DNA from: Tamlana crocina
Lineage (GTDB): Bacteria > Bacteroidota > Bacteroidia > Flavobacteriales > Flavobacteriaceae
Direction: 5' to 3'
Assembly: GCA_040429635.1 (NCBI GenBank)
Contig: CP158972.1
Span: forward strand, 2,924,001-2,988,000
Length of the DNA stretch: 64,000 nt
A program made the position numbers and the translations under genes. Below, piece after piece: positions 25,551-35,903 of the stretch. Within the stretch, counting starts at the first letter, position 1. Each line of letters starts with the position of its first letter. The notes below the pieces were generated by a model. The model was not told the DNA's origin, made no database searches, and was given only the letters and a program-made list of their open reading frames with translations.

Positions 25551-26387
25551 TTAATACTTATCTAAATCCGTTTCCTTTCTATAAATATGAGGGTTCTTCC
25601 GGATGCCTTTTTTAAATATTTTTCTAATCAACATTCTTATATTCGCATCTACATCCAAAATTATATTTGTAAAGGTATCTTCAGGCCTACCTCTAAATTT
25701 TGTAACATGAAACTTATCATTTTCTCTCAGTGGATTATCACTAAAATAATAGTTGGAAATACAACATCTCGGTTTATCCACAACCACTTTATTGACCGAA
25801 TGCCATGACAAATCGTGAGTTGCCATAATTACAAGTCTGTTAAATTTACTTTCTATTACCGTGGGCGATTTACTTGGCCCTTCAGGCCAAAGCTCAAGAT
25901 TTCCGCCATAAGATTCTTCCCAATATGGCGTAACATAATAAAGCAAGTTAAGTGACCGCCAGCAGTTTCTATCTGCATCATGTGAATTATCCAGATGAGG
26001 ATGTAAAAAATTGTCTTTATTCATCAGTGAAAGACCTCCTGCATAGAGTGAATCATCGGGATAAACAGATTCTATATCACATACTTCGCCTATTAATTCA
26101 ACTACCCTTTTATCCTGAAATGCATAAATTACTTTTTCTAACAAATCATTATGTTTATCCATTTGTGCAGACACATACTTGTATTCCCTTATGCTTTTTA
26201 AGCATCGCATTTCTCCTGGTTTAGGAAAGACTTTAAAACACTCAAAAGCTATTGTTTCTGGCAACAAATCATCAACATAAAAGTAACCTATGTTATTTTT
26301 AGTCTGATTATACATAATCTTCAAACTGTGCCTCTCATTTTCCAGTCTTTTTAAAATCAACTCCACAATTTGCATCCTATCAATCAT
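25551..26387 (-). CDS. 2-oxoglutarate/Fe(II)-dependent oxygenase
   Basis: A 278-residue protein with the 2OG-Fe(II) jelly-roll pattern: iron ligands in HPHLDNSHD (HxD, near residue 131), the strand SLNLLYYVTPYWEESYGGNLELW, the distal His in DLSWHSVNKV, and the Arg for 2-oxoglutarate in PRCCISNYYFS. It resembles prolyl-hydroxylase-like oxygenases found in glycan clusters. It is convergent with the methyltransferase gene before it and divergent from the glycosyltransferases after it. Confidence 0.85.
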   Translation of the reverse strand: MIDRMQIVELILKRLENERHSLKIMYNQTKNNIGYFYVDDLLPETIAFECFKVFPKPGEMRCLKSIREYKYVSAQMDKHNDLLEKVIYAFQDKRVVELIGEVCDIESVYPDDSLYAGGLSLMNKDNFLHPHLDNSHDADRNCWRSLNLLYYVTPYWEESYGGNLELWPEGPSKSPTVIESKFNRLVIMATHDLSWHSVNKVVVDKPRCCISNYYFSDNPLRENDKFHVTKFRGRPEDTFTNIILDVDANIRMLIRKIFKKGIRKNPHIYRKETDLDKY

Positions 26388-26438
26388 ACAAAACCTTTAA
26401 CTTTTCTTTTTATAATATTTTAATTATCAAAGAAAACG

Positions 26439-26446
26439 TATTTTTG
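26439..26446 (+). promoter_or_regulatory. Candidate -7 box (TATTTTTG) for the glycosyltransferase operon
   Basis: A TAnnTTTG match 19 bp before the ATG at 26465. An in-frame TTG at 26444 falls inside this box, which argues against that TTG as the start codon. Confidence 0.45.
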
Positions 26447-26464
26447 GAAACAATCAAAAAATTA

Positions 26465-27355
26465 ATGATATCCATATTAATTCCAACCTACAACTACAAT
26501 GTTTTCCCTCTGGCTAAAAGCCTTGAAAAACAATTTATCGAATTGGGCTTCCCTTTTGAATTAATCTGTATTGACGACGGTTCATTGTCTGAAACCAATA
26601 TTAAAAACGAAAAAATAAATAATTTAAAAAACTGTAAGTTTATAGCATCAAAGGCAAATTTAGGCCTGAGTTCTAACAGGAATTCTCTTGTCGAAAAATC
26701 AAAATACGAATACCTGCTATTCATTGATGGCGACTCTGTTATAGCGGACAATAATTTTTTGAATAAATATTCCATTTTCGCAAATGGAGCATTTGATGTT
26801 GTTTATGGAGGCAGGGTACACCCTAGTATTCAAAACAAAAACCAAATTTTAAGGTGGAAATATGGGGTTTACAGAGAAGACAAAATTGCCCGCAAAAGAG
26901 AAATACACCCTTATAAATGCACTTTATTTAATAATACTTTGATTAAAAAGGATATATTTAACAAAATAGGCTTTAACAAGGACATAACTGATTATGGACA
27001 TGAGGACACATTATTTTCATTTCAACTTAGTAAGCTTAAAGCCAAAGTAAAACATATTGACAACCCTGTTTTACATGGTGACATAGATCTAAATTCTGTC
27101 TTCTATAAAAAAATGCACAAATCTATTCAAAACCTAAAATATATTTATAACAACAATTTGGTTGACCCAGATTTTGTTACTTTTCTTTCTATATATTCTA
27201 AGATAAAAAAACTAAAACTCAATTATCCTTTATCACTAACGTATAAAATTTTAAAACCTATTTATAATTATCAGCTTACTTCTAATTATGCATCACTATT
27301 TTTATTTGATGCATTCAGGCTTACCTATTTTTGCTATATTAATTTAAAAAAATAA
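26465..27355 (+). CDS. Glycosyltransferase family 2
   Basis: A 296-residue cytosolic GT-A enzyme. It begins MISILIPTYNYNVFPLAKSL, with the nucleotide-binding FELICIDDGS and the metal motif FIDGDS (about residue 96). A later GHEDTLFS fits the catalytic acidic site. It opens a three-gene plus-strand operon of glycosyltransferases, and its stop overlaps the next ATG by one base (TAATG). The DNA is visibly AT-richer than the flanking housekeeping genes, as is usual for O-antigen loci. Confidence 0.87.
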   Translation: MISILIPTYNYNVFPLAKSLEKQFIELGFPFELICIDDGSLSETNIKNEKINNLKNCKFIASKANLGLSSNRNSLVEKSKYEYLLFIDGDSVIADNNFLNKYSIFANGAFDVVYGGRVHPSIQNKNQILRWKYGVYREDKIARKREIHPYKCTLFNNTLIKKDIFNKIGFNKDITDYGHEDTLFSFQLSKLKAKVKHIDNPVLHGDIDLNSVFYKKMHKSIQNLKYIYNNNLVDPDFVTFLSIYSKIKKLKLNYPLSLTYKILKPIYNYQLTSNYASLFLFDAFRLTYFCYINLKK

Positions 27356-28260
27356 TGCCGTTTTTTTCCGTAGTCATACCGTTATACAACAAGGAAAAGT
27401 ACATAAAAGAGACTTTAAATAGTGTGCTTGCCCAAACTTTTCAGGATTTTGAGATTATTGTTGTAAACGACGGTTCTACCGATAAAAGCTTGTCTATAGT
27501 TGAGGCTTTTCAAAATGAAAAAATCACAGTTTACAGCAATAAAAATCATGGTTTATCATTCACCAGAAATTTCGGGATAAAAAAGGCCAAGGCACAATAC
27601 GTTGCGTTTTTGGATGCTGACGACCTTTGGGCCGAAGATTTTTTGGAGACATCTTTCAATGTTATAAACAAACATCCTAATAACAATGTTTTTACTTCAA
27701 AAGAAAAACCTTTTCGGAACGTTAAAGACATATCTTTAGCAAAATCAAACGAACCAATAGAGGAAATCATCATATCTGATTTTGATACGCATTCAAAATT
27801 CCTTGTCGGTTTTAGTTCTTTTGTAGCCAATAAAAACATCTTTAACAACATTGGTTTTTTCAATGAAACCGTAAACTACGGTGAAGAATACGACTTTTTT
27901 ATAAGATGTTTTGCTAAATACCCTTTAGTTTACATAAACAACTACAAAGCGTTTTACAGGTTTGGAACAGATAGTCAATTAACGGCACCCAACAAAAACT
28001 TTAAGCGCATCATTCCGGATTACGAAATCTATTTAAAAAACAATAATCGACCGGGGCTAAAAAAATACCTTAACAGGATCCACTATCTTTTAATGGTACT
28101 ATATAAAGCGGAAAGAAATAAAGAAAAAGCCTTGTTTTACAAGAAAAAGGTAAACATAAGTAACTTAAATTTTGTTCAGAAAATAAAATATTATCTACCT
28201 ATCTGGGCGTTCTATTACAGTAAAAGGGTTTATATTTGGGTGTCTAAACTCCCCTTTTAA
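27355..28260 (+). CDS. Glycosyltransferase family 2
   Basis: A 301-residue GT-A enzyme starting MPFFSVVIPLYNKEKYIKET, with EIIVVNDGSTDKSL and the metal-binding FLDADDLW (about residues 90-97). The C-terminus is Lys/Tyr-rich and may contact the membrane. It is translationally coupled to the gene before it. Donor and acceptor sugars cannot be predicted. Confidence 0.9.
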   Translation: MPFFSVVIPLYNKEKYIKETLNSVLAQTFQDFEIIVVNDGSTDKSLSIVEAFQNEKITVYSNKNHGLSFTRNFGIKKAKAQYVAFLDADDLWAEDFLETSFNVINKHPNNNVFTSKEKPFRNVKDISLAKSNEPIEEIIISDFDTHSKFLVGFSSFVANKNIFNNIGFFNETVNYGEEYDFFIRCFAKYPLVYINNYKAFYRFGTDSQLTAPNKNFKRIIPDYEIYLKNNNRPGLKKYLNRIHYLLMVLYKAERNKEKALFYKKKVNISNLNFVQKIKYYLPIWAFYYSKRVYIWVSKLPF

Positions 28261-28279
28261 CCTTATCTTTAGTAAGTGA

Positions 28280-29230
28280 ATGGATTCTCAGCCTCTACTT
28301 TCGGTACACGTACTCACCTATAATAGTGAGAAATATATCGAGGCCACGATTCACTCTATTTTGATGCAAAAAACATCTTTTAGTTTTGAGATTGTGATTG
28401 GCGACGACAATTCATCAGATAATACGCCTAGTATATTAACCCAATTTTCAAAAGTACACCCCAATCTTATTCAATACAAACGTAACGAATCGCAACTCGG
28501 TATACTTAAAAACTTTAAGGCAACTTTAGATCGATGTAAAGGGAAATACATCTTTGACATAGCTGGAGACGATTTATTAAAGCACCCCTATTCGCTACAA
28601 AAAATGGTGGATGCTTTTGAAAAAGACAGCAGTCTGGGGTTTGTTGATAGTGGCTACGACATCTATTTTGAGAAGACAAAAAAAACAATGGGTTTTGCCA
28701 ACCAAACCCAAATAAACTGCCCTAAAGAAGCATACAAAAACTTATTGCTTTTGGGGCAAATAACGCCTGCTGGCACTTGCTACAAAAGGCAAGCACTTTA
28801 TGATTTTGTTGATTTTGACACTTACATTAAAAACAAAATTGCATTTGAAGATTACCCTATTTTGGTTGATCTCGCTATGAATACCGATTTTTGCAGAATC
28901 AATGAATCGTTACATATTTACAGAACGCATGGCGAATCCTCTACTCATATAAAAAACTTTAACCAACAGGTACTATTTAAAGACCAATTGCTTGAATTGG
29001 CCACCCACTTCAGTGAAAAATATAATTTACCGCCATCTATTTTAAACGGCCACAAGAAAGGATACTACGAAGGGATGCTATATTTAGCTGGGAAATTCGG
29101 ACAAGGCATTTTGGGCAAACAAATGTTCTTTAAACTAAAAAAACCTTTTAACGCGAGGTATTTAGGATATTATTTATGCAGCCAATTCAAACTGTTTAGA
29201 ACAGTGGCCAACAGATTCAGGAAAATTTAG
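28280..29230 (+). CDS. Glycosyltransferase family 2
   Basis: A 316-residue GT-A enzyme, start MDSQPLLSVHVLTYNSEKYI, with FEIVIGDDNSSDNTPSIL and the motif FDIAGDD. It is the last of three consecutive plus-strand glycosyltransferases and converges on the fdtA-like gene 14 bp away. Confidence 0.9.
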   Translation: MDSQPLLSVHVLTYNSEKYIEATIHSILMQKTSFSFEIVIGDDNSSDNTPSILTQFSKVHPNLIQYKRNESQLGILKNFKATLDRCKGKYIFDIAGDDLLKHPYSLQKMVDAFEKDSSLGFVDSGYDIYFEKTKKTMGFANQTQINCPKEAYKNLLLLGQITPAGTCYKRQALYDFVDFDTYIKNKIAFEDYPILVDLAMNTDFCRINESLHIYRTHGESSTHIKNFNQQVLFKDQLLELATHFSEKYNLPPSILNGHKKGYYEGMLYLAGKFGQGILGKQMFFKLKKPFNARYLGYYLCSQFKLFRTVANRFRKI

Positions 29231-29244
29231 CGAGACCGTTTCTA

Positions 29245-29646
29245 TTAAACACGAATGTTCTTCGACTTTAAAAAATCATCAAATTCCCTGATATAATCAC
29301 CTTCTTCAAAAACTTCAGAAGCCAAAACCAAACACACCGCTCCCGACGAAAAATTTTTAATTTCCCTCCAAACCCCTGTTGGAATAAGCAACCCCTCATA
29401 GGGCTTGTTTAATGTGATTTTAGATTCCTGTTTCCCGTCATGCAAAAAAACATCGAAACTTCCGGAAAGTGCAACCAAAAACTGTTTCAAATTTTTGTGG
29501 GCATGTCCACCCCGCTCGGCCCCGGCTGGCACATCATACAGATAATACACGCGTTTGACTTCAAAAGGAACGGTTTCTTTTTCAATTACAGAAAGGTTGC
29601 CCCTTCGGTCTTCTATCTTTGGTATTTGTATTAGTTTAGGAGTCAT
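29245..29646 (-). CDS. fdtA: dTDP-4-oxo-6-deoxyhexose 3,4-ketoisomerase (FdtA/QdtA-like cupin)
   Basis: A 133-residue cupin starting MTPKLIQIPKIEDRRGNLSV. The DRRGNLSVIE opening, RVYYLYDVPAGAERGGHAHK with its conserved histidines, and YEGLLIPTGVWREIKNFS match sugar 3,4-ketoisomerases that make the precursor of 3-amino-3,6-dideoxyhexoses. The partner aminotransferase is at 32080-33171 in the same operon. A start four codons earlier (29658) is possible. Confidence 0.87.
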   Translation of the reverse strand: MTPKLIQIPKIEDRRGNLSVIEKETVPFEVKRVYYLYDVPAGAERGGHAHKNLKQFLVALSGSFDVFLHDGKQESKITLNKPYEGLLIPTGVWREIKNFSSGAVCLVLASEVFEEGDYIREFDDFLKSKNIRV

Positions 29647-29744
29647 TATCAATTTCAAGTCCCTCTCGCATTAATTATTTATTGGAAACCTTCAAAACAA
29701 ATGTATCATTTTTATCCTTCAATAAAAACCGCCAATTAATCATT

Positions 29745-30782
29745 TTAATAGGAAATGTTGAGTTTTCTTTTCCATTTTATTTTGATATACTTGGAATAGC
29801 CACATTTTACCAAATCAAACAAAAACGGTAGGCTGTAAACCACGGATAAAATCATGTACTTTAATTTAAACCTTGTTATTGCATAATTTATATTCTGGAA
29901 TACAAATGCATTGGTGAACACATTTTTTTTAAAATCGATTAAAAAGTCTCCTGTTTTTTCCTTTTCTATATTTGATTTGAAATTAAAAAATGAATGAATC
30001 GCCGAAAATCTAAAATGATTACCCAGTAAAGCCTGTTGTGCCTTAAAAATATACTTTTTGGAAATATCGCCTTCAACCAGTAAATCGTAGAGCCTTTTTC
30101 CTGTATTTAATGTGTAAATGTTTTTTGCCGAAAAGGTTTTTGTTATGGCATTTTTGTTGTCCTGCCTATAAAAAAAACAACCCTCACTAAAAACGACTTT
30201 GTTACTTTTTAAAAATAGTTTTCTGGTGATATACTCATCGGAATCAAAGGCATCTTCGGGAAAGTGCTCGGCTTCCAACAGCTCCGTTTTAAACAACGCA
30301 AAACCATGTATGGTCCAATCAAGCGACGCAATCAACGCTTCTTTTCCCGTCAGATCAATATTGCGATTTCCATTTAGACCAACAATTGTTTTGTTTTCAG
30401 GATTATTTTCGTGGTAAAACTCCATGTCGGGCAAAACAGTATCTGCTTGGGTTTGTATTTGTTTTTCAACCATATTTTTTATGAGGTCTTCCGAAAAAAT
30501 ATCATCCTGCGATGCATAATAAAAACAATCTCCTTTGATGTGTGGTTTTATAAAATTCATGGTTTTGGGCACCATCCCGCCTCGCTCTTTTTTAAACACC
30601 TTAAACCGATTATCGTTTGCAGCAAATGCATTCAAAATAGAAAGGCTTGAATCTGTGGATGAGTCATCTATCAACAACACTTCAATGTTTGAATACGTTT
30701 GCTTTTTAACGGATTCCAAAGTTCCTGGAAGATATTTTTCTCCATTGTAAACAGGTATGATAACTGAAACCAAAAACGACAT
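29745..30782 (-). CDS. Glycosyltransferase family 2
   Basis: A 345-residue GT-A enzyme, start MSFLVSVIIPVYNGEKYLPG, with IEVLLIDDSSTDSSL and YYASQDDIF as the metal site. A hydrophobic, basic C-terminal stretch may hold it at the membrane. It lies 2 bp after the flippase at 30785, within the minus-strand polysaccharide operon. Confidence 0.88.
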   Translation of the reverse strand: MSFLVSVIIPVYNGEKYLPGTLESVKKQTYSNIEVLLIDDSSTDSSLSILNAFAANDNRFKVFKKERGGMVPKTMNFIKPHIKGDCFYYASQDDIFSEDLIKNMVEKQIQTQADTVLPDMEFYHENNPENKTIVGLNGNRNIDLTGKEALIASLDWTIHGFALFKTELLEAEHFPEDAFDSDEYITRKLFLKSNKVVFSEGCFFYRQDNKNAITKTFSAKNIYTLNTGKRLYDLLVEGDISKKYIFKAQQALLGNHFRFSAIHSFFNFKSNIEKEKTGDFLIDFKKNVFTNAFVFQNINYAITRFKLKYMILSVVYSLPFLFDLVKCGYSKYIKIKWKRKLNISY

Positions 30783-30784
30783 AG

Positions 30785-32083
30785 TTATGACTTATTTTTT
30801 CCCCTTCGTTTAAAACCTATAACCAGAATGGTAATTACCACAACAAAATACAGAATGTACCTGATAAAATTAGCAATAACAACCCCCTCTGTACCATAGG
30901 TATCTATTAAATAGCAGGCCAAGGCATAGAAAGTAAGCACAGAAAACAACTCGGTAAACACAAAGGCGGCTACCATTTTTTTTGCTAAAAACTGAAATGC
31001 CACAACCATAGAAGCCAAGCGCACAAAATCGGCCAACAGTTGCCATTTAAACAAAGGCTCAATACCGCTAAACCCAGGATAAACCAAATCGACAATTGTA
31101 TTTCTGAAAACAAAAACCAACACCAATCCAACAGCGAACAACGGCAGCAACGTTTTGTAAATATTTAGCACTTCGTTCTTAAAATCTACGGCTGTTTTCA
31201 AGCCTGCAAACTTAGGCAGCACATATATTGAAAAAATACTTGATGCGAATATCATATAGTTTTTAGACAGGTTAGTCATGGCCGTCCAATACCCTGCCTC
31301 ATCAACATTAAGCTTTTGTATGATGATGTTCCGTAAATCGATTTCTACATAATTAAAAAGAACATGCCCAGAAATAGACATAACCGAAAACCCCAATAAC
31401 GACTTATAAAAAGGTACCTTTAACGGAAAAGGGTTGAATTTAACCATTCGTTTTATCGCCCTCCCATAAACGCATAACAATACGATTAAGTAAAAAACAG
31501 GACCAACAGCTATAGCAACCAACACGCCATTTAAACTGTAATTGAATAAAGCAACTACCAATATAATACTTGATAAAATATAAGCCAGCAATTCCGAAAT
31601 GGCGTAAACCTTATAGGCCATCAACCCATTTACAACACCGGCACAAATACGGTATAGCGCCATAAAAGGTACTAAAACGGCCACTATTTTTATCACACCG
31701 GCATACCCGTTTGTACTGAATAATTTTTCTGAAAAGAAAGACGCCCCAAAAAAAAGCACTACCATGGAAACAAATGATGCCAAAACAGCAAAAACAAATG
31801 TTGTTGAAAATAATTTTTCCAATGCTTTTTCATCATCCTTGGATTCGGACACGTACTTTATAATGCCACTAAAAGTGCCTAATGTTGAAAAACTGGCCAG
31901 CATATCCATAATGTTGCGCAACTGACCTATTTTTGCGATACCGGCTTCACCTACCATAATGGCCAAAATACGCTGAACAAACACCGAAATAGCCAATTTG
32001 GCCAAAATAACCACCGAATTTAAGGAGGTTATTTTCAGCACCAAATTATTCGATATGAATTTTGGAAATCGCATAGTATTCAA
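30785..32083 (-). CDS. Wzx-type polysaccharide flippase (MOP superfamily), copy 1
   Basis: A 432-residue inner-membrane protein with about twelve helices. It begins with [20 protein letters not shown] and the family segment [20 protein letters not shown]. Such proteins flip undecaprenyl-linked oligosaccharide units. The start overlaps the aminotransferase stop by 4 bp (ATGA), showing tight coupling. A second, related flippase lies at 34178-35488. Confidence 0.87.
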   Translation of the reverse strand: MNTMRFPKFISNNLVLKITSLNSVVILAKLAISVFVQRILAIMVGEAGIAKIGQLRNIMDMLASFSTLGTFSGIIKYVSESKDDEKALEKLFSTTFVFAVLASFVSMVVLFFGASFFSEKLFSTNGYAGVIKIVAVLVPFMALYRICAGVVNGLMAYKVYAISELLAYILSSIILVVALFNYSLNGVLVAIAVGPVFYLIVLLCVYGRAIKRMVKFNPFPLKVPFYKSLLGFSVMSISGHVLFNYVEIDLRNIIIQKLNVDEAGYWTAMTNLSKNYMIFASSIFSIYVLPKFAGLKTAVDFKNEVLNIYKTLLPLFAVGLVLVFVFRNTIVDLVYPGFSGIEPLFKWQLLADFVRLASMVVAFQFLAKKMVAAFVFTELFSVLTFYALACYLIDTYGTEGVVIANFIRYILYFVVVITILVIGFKRRGKNKS

Positions 32084-33171
32084 AAAGCGTTAACGGCACT
32101 AATAATTTCCGATACCTCGTCATCTGTCAATGTACTGTTAATAGGTAAACTCAATACTTCCCGATGTATTTTTTCGGTAATGGGCAATGATAAAGACTTC
32201 CACTCCTCCAAAGCTTGCTGTTTATGCGGCGGAATGGGGTAATGAATCAAAGCTTCAATATTCGCTTTCTCAAGATGCTTTTTTAATGCACCTCTATTTT
32301 CCGTACGGACAACAAACAAATGGAATACATGGTTACTGCTACCATCCCAATACGGCAATATGATTTTTTTGTTTTTGATTTCAGACAAATACCGCTTGGC
32401 TATTTGTCGCCGTGCCCCGTTTTCCCGATCTAAAAACGGCAATTTTATATTTAAAAATGCTGCTTGAATTTCGTCTAGTCTAGAATTCACACCAATATAT
32501 TGGTTTTCGTACTTTATGGCCGAGCCGTAATTTCTAAGCTTTTTTATGGTATCGGCCAAATTTGAATCATTGGTTACAACCATACCGCCGTCCCCGAGTC
32601 CTCCTAAATTCTTGCCTGGATAAAAACTATAAGCTTTTGGATTATTATTTTCAGTTATATTCTTGTAGCTTACCCCATGGGCTTGGGCGGCATCTTCAAC
32701 CACCAACAAATTATGTTTTTGGGCAATGCTATTAATTTCATCCATTTTACATAATTGTCCGTATAAATGAACGGGCAAAATGGCTTTTGTTTTATCGGTT
32801 ATATGCTGTTCGATTAATCCGGGATTAATGTTATATGTTTCTAATCTAGGCTCTACCAAAACGGGAACTAATTTGGCATTCAACACCCCTATTACAGAGG
32901 CTATAAACGTATTGGCAGGCACAATAACTTCATCGCCACACTTTAGCTTACCCATTTCTATATAAGCCCTAAAGATTAAGGTTATCGCATCCAGCCCATT
33001 GCCTACACCAATGGCATATTTACTGCCACAATACTCCGAAAAATTTGATTCGAATTTCGTAACCTGTTCACTCAATATGTAATTACCTGAGCTTAAAAAC
33101 CCATCGAGTACGGTTTTAAACTCCTCATCAAATTTTGAGTTTATTTTTTTAAGGTCCAAAAACTTAATCAT
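32080..33171 (-). CDS. fdtB: DegT/DnrJ/EryC1/StrS sugar aminotransferase (FdtB-like)
   Basis: PLP enzyme of 363 residues that likely aminates the 3-keto sugar made by FdtA. Visible segments are [52 protein letters not shown], and the PLP lysine in [15 protein letters not shown] (about residue 188). [14 protein letters not shown] and VHLYG are also conserved. Its ends overlap both neighbours by 4 bp. dTDP-Fuc3N or a related sugar is the inferred product. Confidence 0.88.
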   Translation of the reverse strand: MIKFLDLKKINSKFDEEFKTVLDGFLSSGNYILSEQVTKFESNFSEYCGSKYAIGVGNGLDAITLIFRAYIEMGKLKCGDEVIVPANTFIASVIGVLNAKLVPVLVEPRLETYNINPGLIEQHITDKTKAILPVHLYGQLCKMDEINSIAQKHNLLVVEDAAQAHGVSYKNITENNNPKAYSFYPGKNLGGLGDGGMVVTNDSNLADTIKKLRNYGSAIKYENQYIGVNSRLDEIQAAFLNIKLPFLDRENGARRQIAKRYLSEIKNKKIILPYWDGSSNHVFHLFVVRTENRGALKKHLEKANIEALIHYPIPPHKQQALEEWKSLSLPITEKIHREVLSLPINSTLTDDEVSEIISAVNAF

Positions 33172-34145
33172 AACATTACCGATTTTAGCGCATGATATTT
33201 ACCAATATTGATTCTATAAAATTCCTGCACAATGGTTCTGGCACCAAAACCTTCCTTCCAAAACTGCAAGCCGGTGTTAATGTTTTTTCCATCATTTTCG
33301 TTGGAAGAACCAAAATCGAAATAAGCCTTTTCAACGAAAACGTTTTTTATTAAATGTTGAAAAAGAAAATCTAAACTGCCAAGTTGATTTTTATCTGCAT
33401 TGCCCGAAATATATTGGCAATGCGCCACATTTTCGGTTAAAAACATAGTGGTGCCCGCAACAATTTTTTGGTTGTGGTACACATTGAATTGTTTGATGTT
33501 TTCGGGGAATTTCTGTTTGAGGTAGTTTATTTCGTCTATTGTGTGGACGGGCGCCGTTTGATGCTTTTTCTTTAAATTCGGAATCAATATTTCATTCCAA
33601 AATGATTTAAAATCAGTTTCCTCAATAACCTCCAATCCGTTTTTCAGGCCTCGTTTGCATCCCTCCAACCTGTTTTTTGAAATCGGTACGGGATTTTTTT
33701 GATTGATTACAGATAGTGTTTCACTTTTTACCAAGTGGGCATTCAGGACAAACATTAAATAGTTTAACTCTTGGTTTGGTAATAGCGTATAAAATGATGG
33801 TAACATTTTTACTTCTAAAACCTTAAAATGCTTCTTATCCAAAAACTCTAAAAGCGTATAGAATATGTTTAAAACCTCTCTTAACTTAGTTTCATCTTTT
33901 AAAAGTACCCCGCCGTAACTCAACCCTTGATGTGAATATATTTTATCCCCGGATTTATTGGCCGGAAACAAAGTGACCAGTTTCCCTTTTTTGAAAATCA
34001 TCAACGAAAAATCTTCAAATCTATCAGCATGGTATTCCATAAAATCTCGATGGAACAAAAATGTAGCATTTTTGGAATTCAACAAAAAATCATTCCATGC
34101 TTTACGGTATAACGACGAATATTTGACTACGGTATATTCTTCCAT
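33168..34145 (-). CDS. FemAB/GNAT-like acyltransferase
   Basis: A 325-residue protein beginning [20 protein letters not shown], with [20 protein letters not shown] near residue 30 and a C-terminal segment [20 protein letters not shown] plus [10 protein letters not shown]. This is the layout of two-lobed GNAT (FemAB/BioF2-like) proteins in polysaccharide loci. It may acylate the amino sugar made by the adjacent FdtB, with which it overlaps by 4 bp; that role is inferred. Confidence 0.7.
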   Translation of the reverse strand: MEEYTVVKYSSLYRKAWNDFLLNSKNATFLFHRDFMEYHADRFEDFSLMIFKKGKLVTLFPANKSGDKIYSHQGLSYGGVLLKDETKLREVLNIFYTLLEFLDKKHFKVLEVKMLPSFYTLLPNQELNYLMFVLNAHLVKSETLSVINQKNPVPISKNRLEGCKRGLKNGLEVIEETDFKSFWNEILIPNLKKKHQTAPVHTIDEINYLKQKFPENIKQFNVYHNQKIVAGTTMFLTENVAHCQYISGNADKNQLGSLDFLFQHLIKNVFVEKAYFDFGSSNENDGKNINTGLQFWKEGFGARTIVQEFYRINIGKYHALKSVML

Positions 34146-34177
34146 TTTATCCTGTTTTTCTACAAAAACAATAAAAC

Positions 34178-35488
34178 TTATTTCTCAAAGTTCTTATCTG
34201 CATCAACCCCAAAAAGCGAACTACCAAAAATGAGCAATATAATACCAAAATACATCAAATAACTCACAAAGTGGCCTATTACTGCGCCTTTGGCTCCTCC
34301 TACTGAGTTGATAAAATATACACTGGTGGTATAAAGAATGATCACTAAAAACGCCTCGGTCAATACATAATGCCAAAACATTTTCTTGGCCAAAAACTGA
34401 TAGGCAATTACAATGGAGAGCACCTTAACAAAATCGCCCAGCAACTGCCATAAAAACAAATCCTCCACAGGTTGAAATTCGTCCGTAAAAACAGCCAATA
34501 CAATGTAATGCTTTAAAAGATATATAACCAACAGACCTACCGCTAATACCGGAATAATGGTTTTATAAAAACTAAACACCTCTTTTTTAAATTCCTTGGT
34601 GCTATCAATTTCAGCAAATCTAGGAAGTAGATATAACGCGATTAACGAACTAATAAACATTAAATAGTATTTGGAAATCCGGGTCATGGCTTCCCAAAAA
34701 CCAGCGTCCTTAAACCCCACATTGTCGATAATGTAAGTCCGGATGGCTATACCTACAATCGGCAATAAAATTACAGAAAACACAGCTATTAATGAATGTG
34801 TGCCCATACTCTTAAAAAACTGAAAACTAACATTTCTAGCCTTTATCAATGGCACTAAACTGCGTCTATTAATGATGCCGACTAAGGTGATTAAAAAAAT
34901 CAATGATTCGGCAATAACTACAGAAATCAGTGCCCCATCAATTTGGTTTTGGTATATTAAAAGTAAAGCGATTGAAACACTTAAAATCTGCCCAATAATG
35001 TTTATTACAATAAGAATTTTATACTTGGAAAAACCGTTCATTATGGCGAACGAGAATAGATTCAGTGCGTAAAAAGGTAGCACAATGGCAAAAATTTGAA
35101 TGACGTAGGCGTAATCATTGTACGTGGGAAATATAACGGTGTTTATCCATTCGGCTCTAAAATAGCAAAAAAACGAAACGACTATAGTAAGTACAAACCC
35201 TGTATAATAAACAGTTGAAACCGTTTTACTTAGATTATAAGCATCCTCTTTAAATTCCGAAATATATTTTACAGCACCTTTGTAAAACCCACCCGTGGCA
35301 ACAGTTTGAAAAGCTTTTACAAAATCACGCAAATTTCCAACAAGCGCCAAGCCCACGGGGCCAATAAAAACAGCAATGGCTTTCGATGTTAATATGCCCG
35401 CAACTATTTTAGTGATTACAGAAACTATTTGCAATGAAGCCATCTGCACTAAAACCTTGCTATTTATGTAGTCTATTAATCTTTTCAA
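34178..35488 (-). CDS. Wzx-type polysaccharide flippase (MOP superfamily), copy 2
   Basis: A 436-residue inner-membrane protein with about twelve helices and the same family segment as copy 1 (FIGPVGLALVGNLRDFVKAF). The start is a TTG at 35488 giving MKRLIDYINSK; no ATG fits as well. It is the promoter-proximal gene of the six-gene minus-strand operon ending at fdtA. Two flippases in one locus suggest duplication or two exported glycans. Confidence 0.85.
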   Translation of the reverse strand: MKRLIDYINSKVLVQMASLQIVSVITKIVAGILTSKAIAVFIGPVGLALVGNLRDFVKAFQTVATGGFYKGAVKYISEFKEDAYNLSKTVSTVYYTGFVLTIVVSFFCYFRAEWINTVIFPTYNDYAYVIQIFAIVLPFYALNLFSFAIMNGFSKYKILIVINIIGQILSVSIALLLIYQNQIDGALISVVIAESLIFLITLVGIINRRSLVPLIKARNVSFQFFKSMGTHSLIAVFSVILLPIVGIAIRTYIIDNVGFKDAGFWEAMTRISKYYLMFISSLIALYLLPRFAEIDSTKEFKKEVFSFYKTIIPVLAVGLLVIYLLKHYIVLAVFTDEFQPVEDLFLWQLLGDFVKVLSIVIAYQFLAKKMFWHYVLTEAFLVIILYTTSVYFINSVGGAKGAVIGHFVSYLMYFGIILLIFGSSLFGVDADKNFEK

Positions 35489-35662
35489 TTAATACGAAAT
35501 TTTTTCCGTAGTAGGCGATGAGCAATTTAAACAAAACTTTTAGCTATAACACTAAACTCGGTTTATTTATTATCGCTTTTTCCAAAAAAATCAATATCCA
35601 AACCATTTTTAAGCTTATGATATTTTGATTTAGCGAAACAAAAACAACAAAAGGGAAAAAGA
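35489..35662. other. Gene-free spacer upstream of the polysaccharide operon
   Basis: A 174-bp AT-rich spacer. The promoter for the minus-strand operon should lie here, but I see no convincing TTG/TAnnTTTG pair, hairpin or repeat. Confidence 0.5.
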
Positions 35663-35902
35663 TTAGTTGGAGTGTTCTTCTTTTAAAATGTAAAACAAGT
35701 TTATACAGAAGATGGCTACGTTTGTGATGATGATGGGCTTAGAAATAGGCTGAAGCACAAAGCCATAAAACACAAATAGTAAACACCCGAGGGCATTTAC
35801 TATTCGCAGTTTATTGACGGATTTCATTAAAAAGGAAACCAAAACGGTAGCCATGGCGGCATAGCCTACCCATTCTACCCATGGAATCCCCAGAACATCC
35901 AT
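35663..35902 (-). CDS. Small three-helix membrane protein
   Basis: A 79-residue protein with three hydrophobic segments (WVGYAAMATVLVSFLMKSV, IVNALGCLLFVFYGFVL, IIITNVAIFCINLFYIL). The repeated LRIVNALGCLLF...NVAIFCINLFY pattern resembles YgjV-like inner-membrane proteins of unknown function. It directly follows typA with a 1-bp gap, so it is likely co-transcribed. Confidence 0.7.
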   Translation of the reverse strand: MDVLGIPWVEWVGYAAMATVLVSFLMKSVNKLRIVNALGCLLFVFYGFVLQPISKPIIITNVAIFCINLFYILKEEHSN

Positions 35903-35903
35903 G

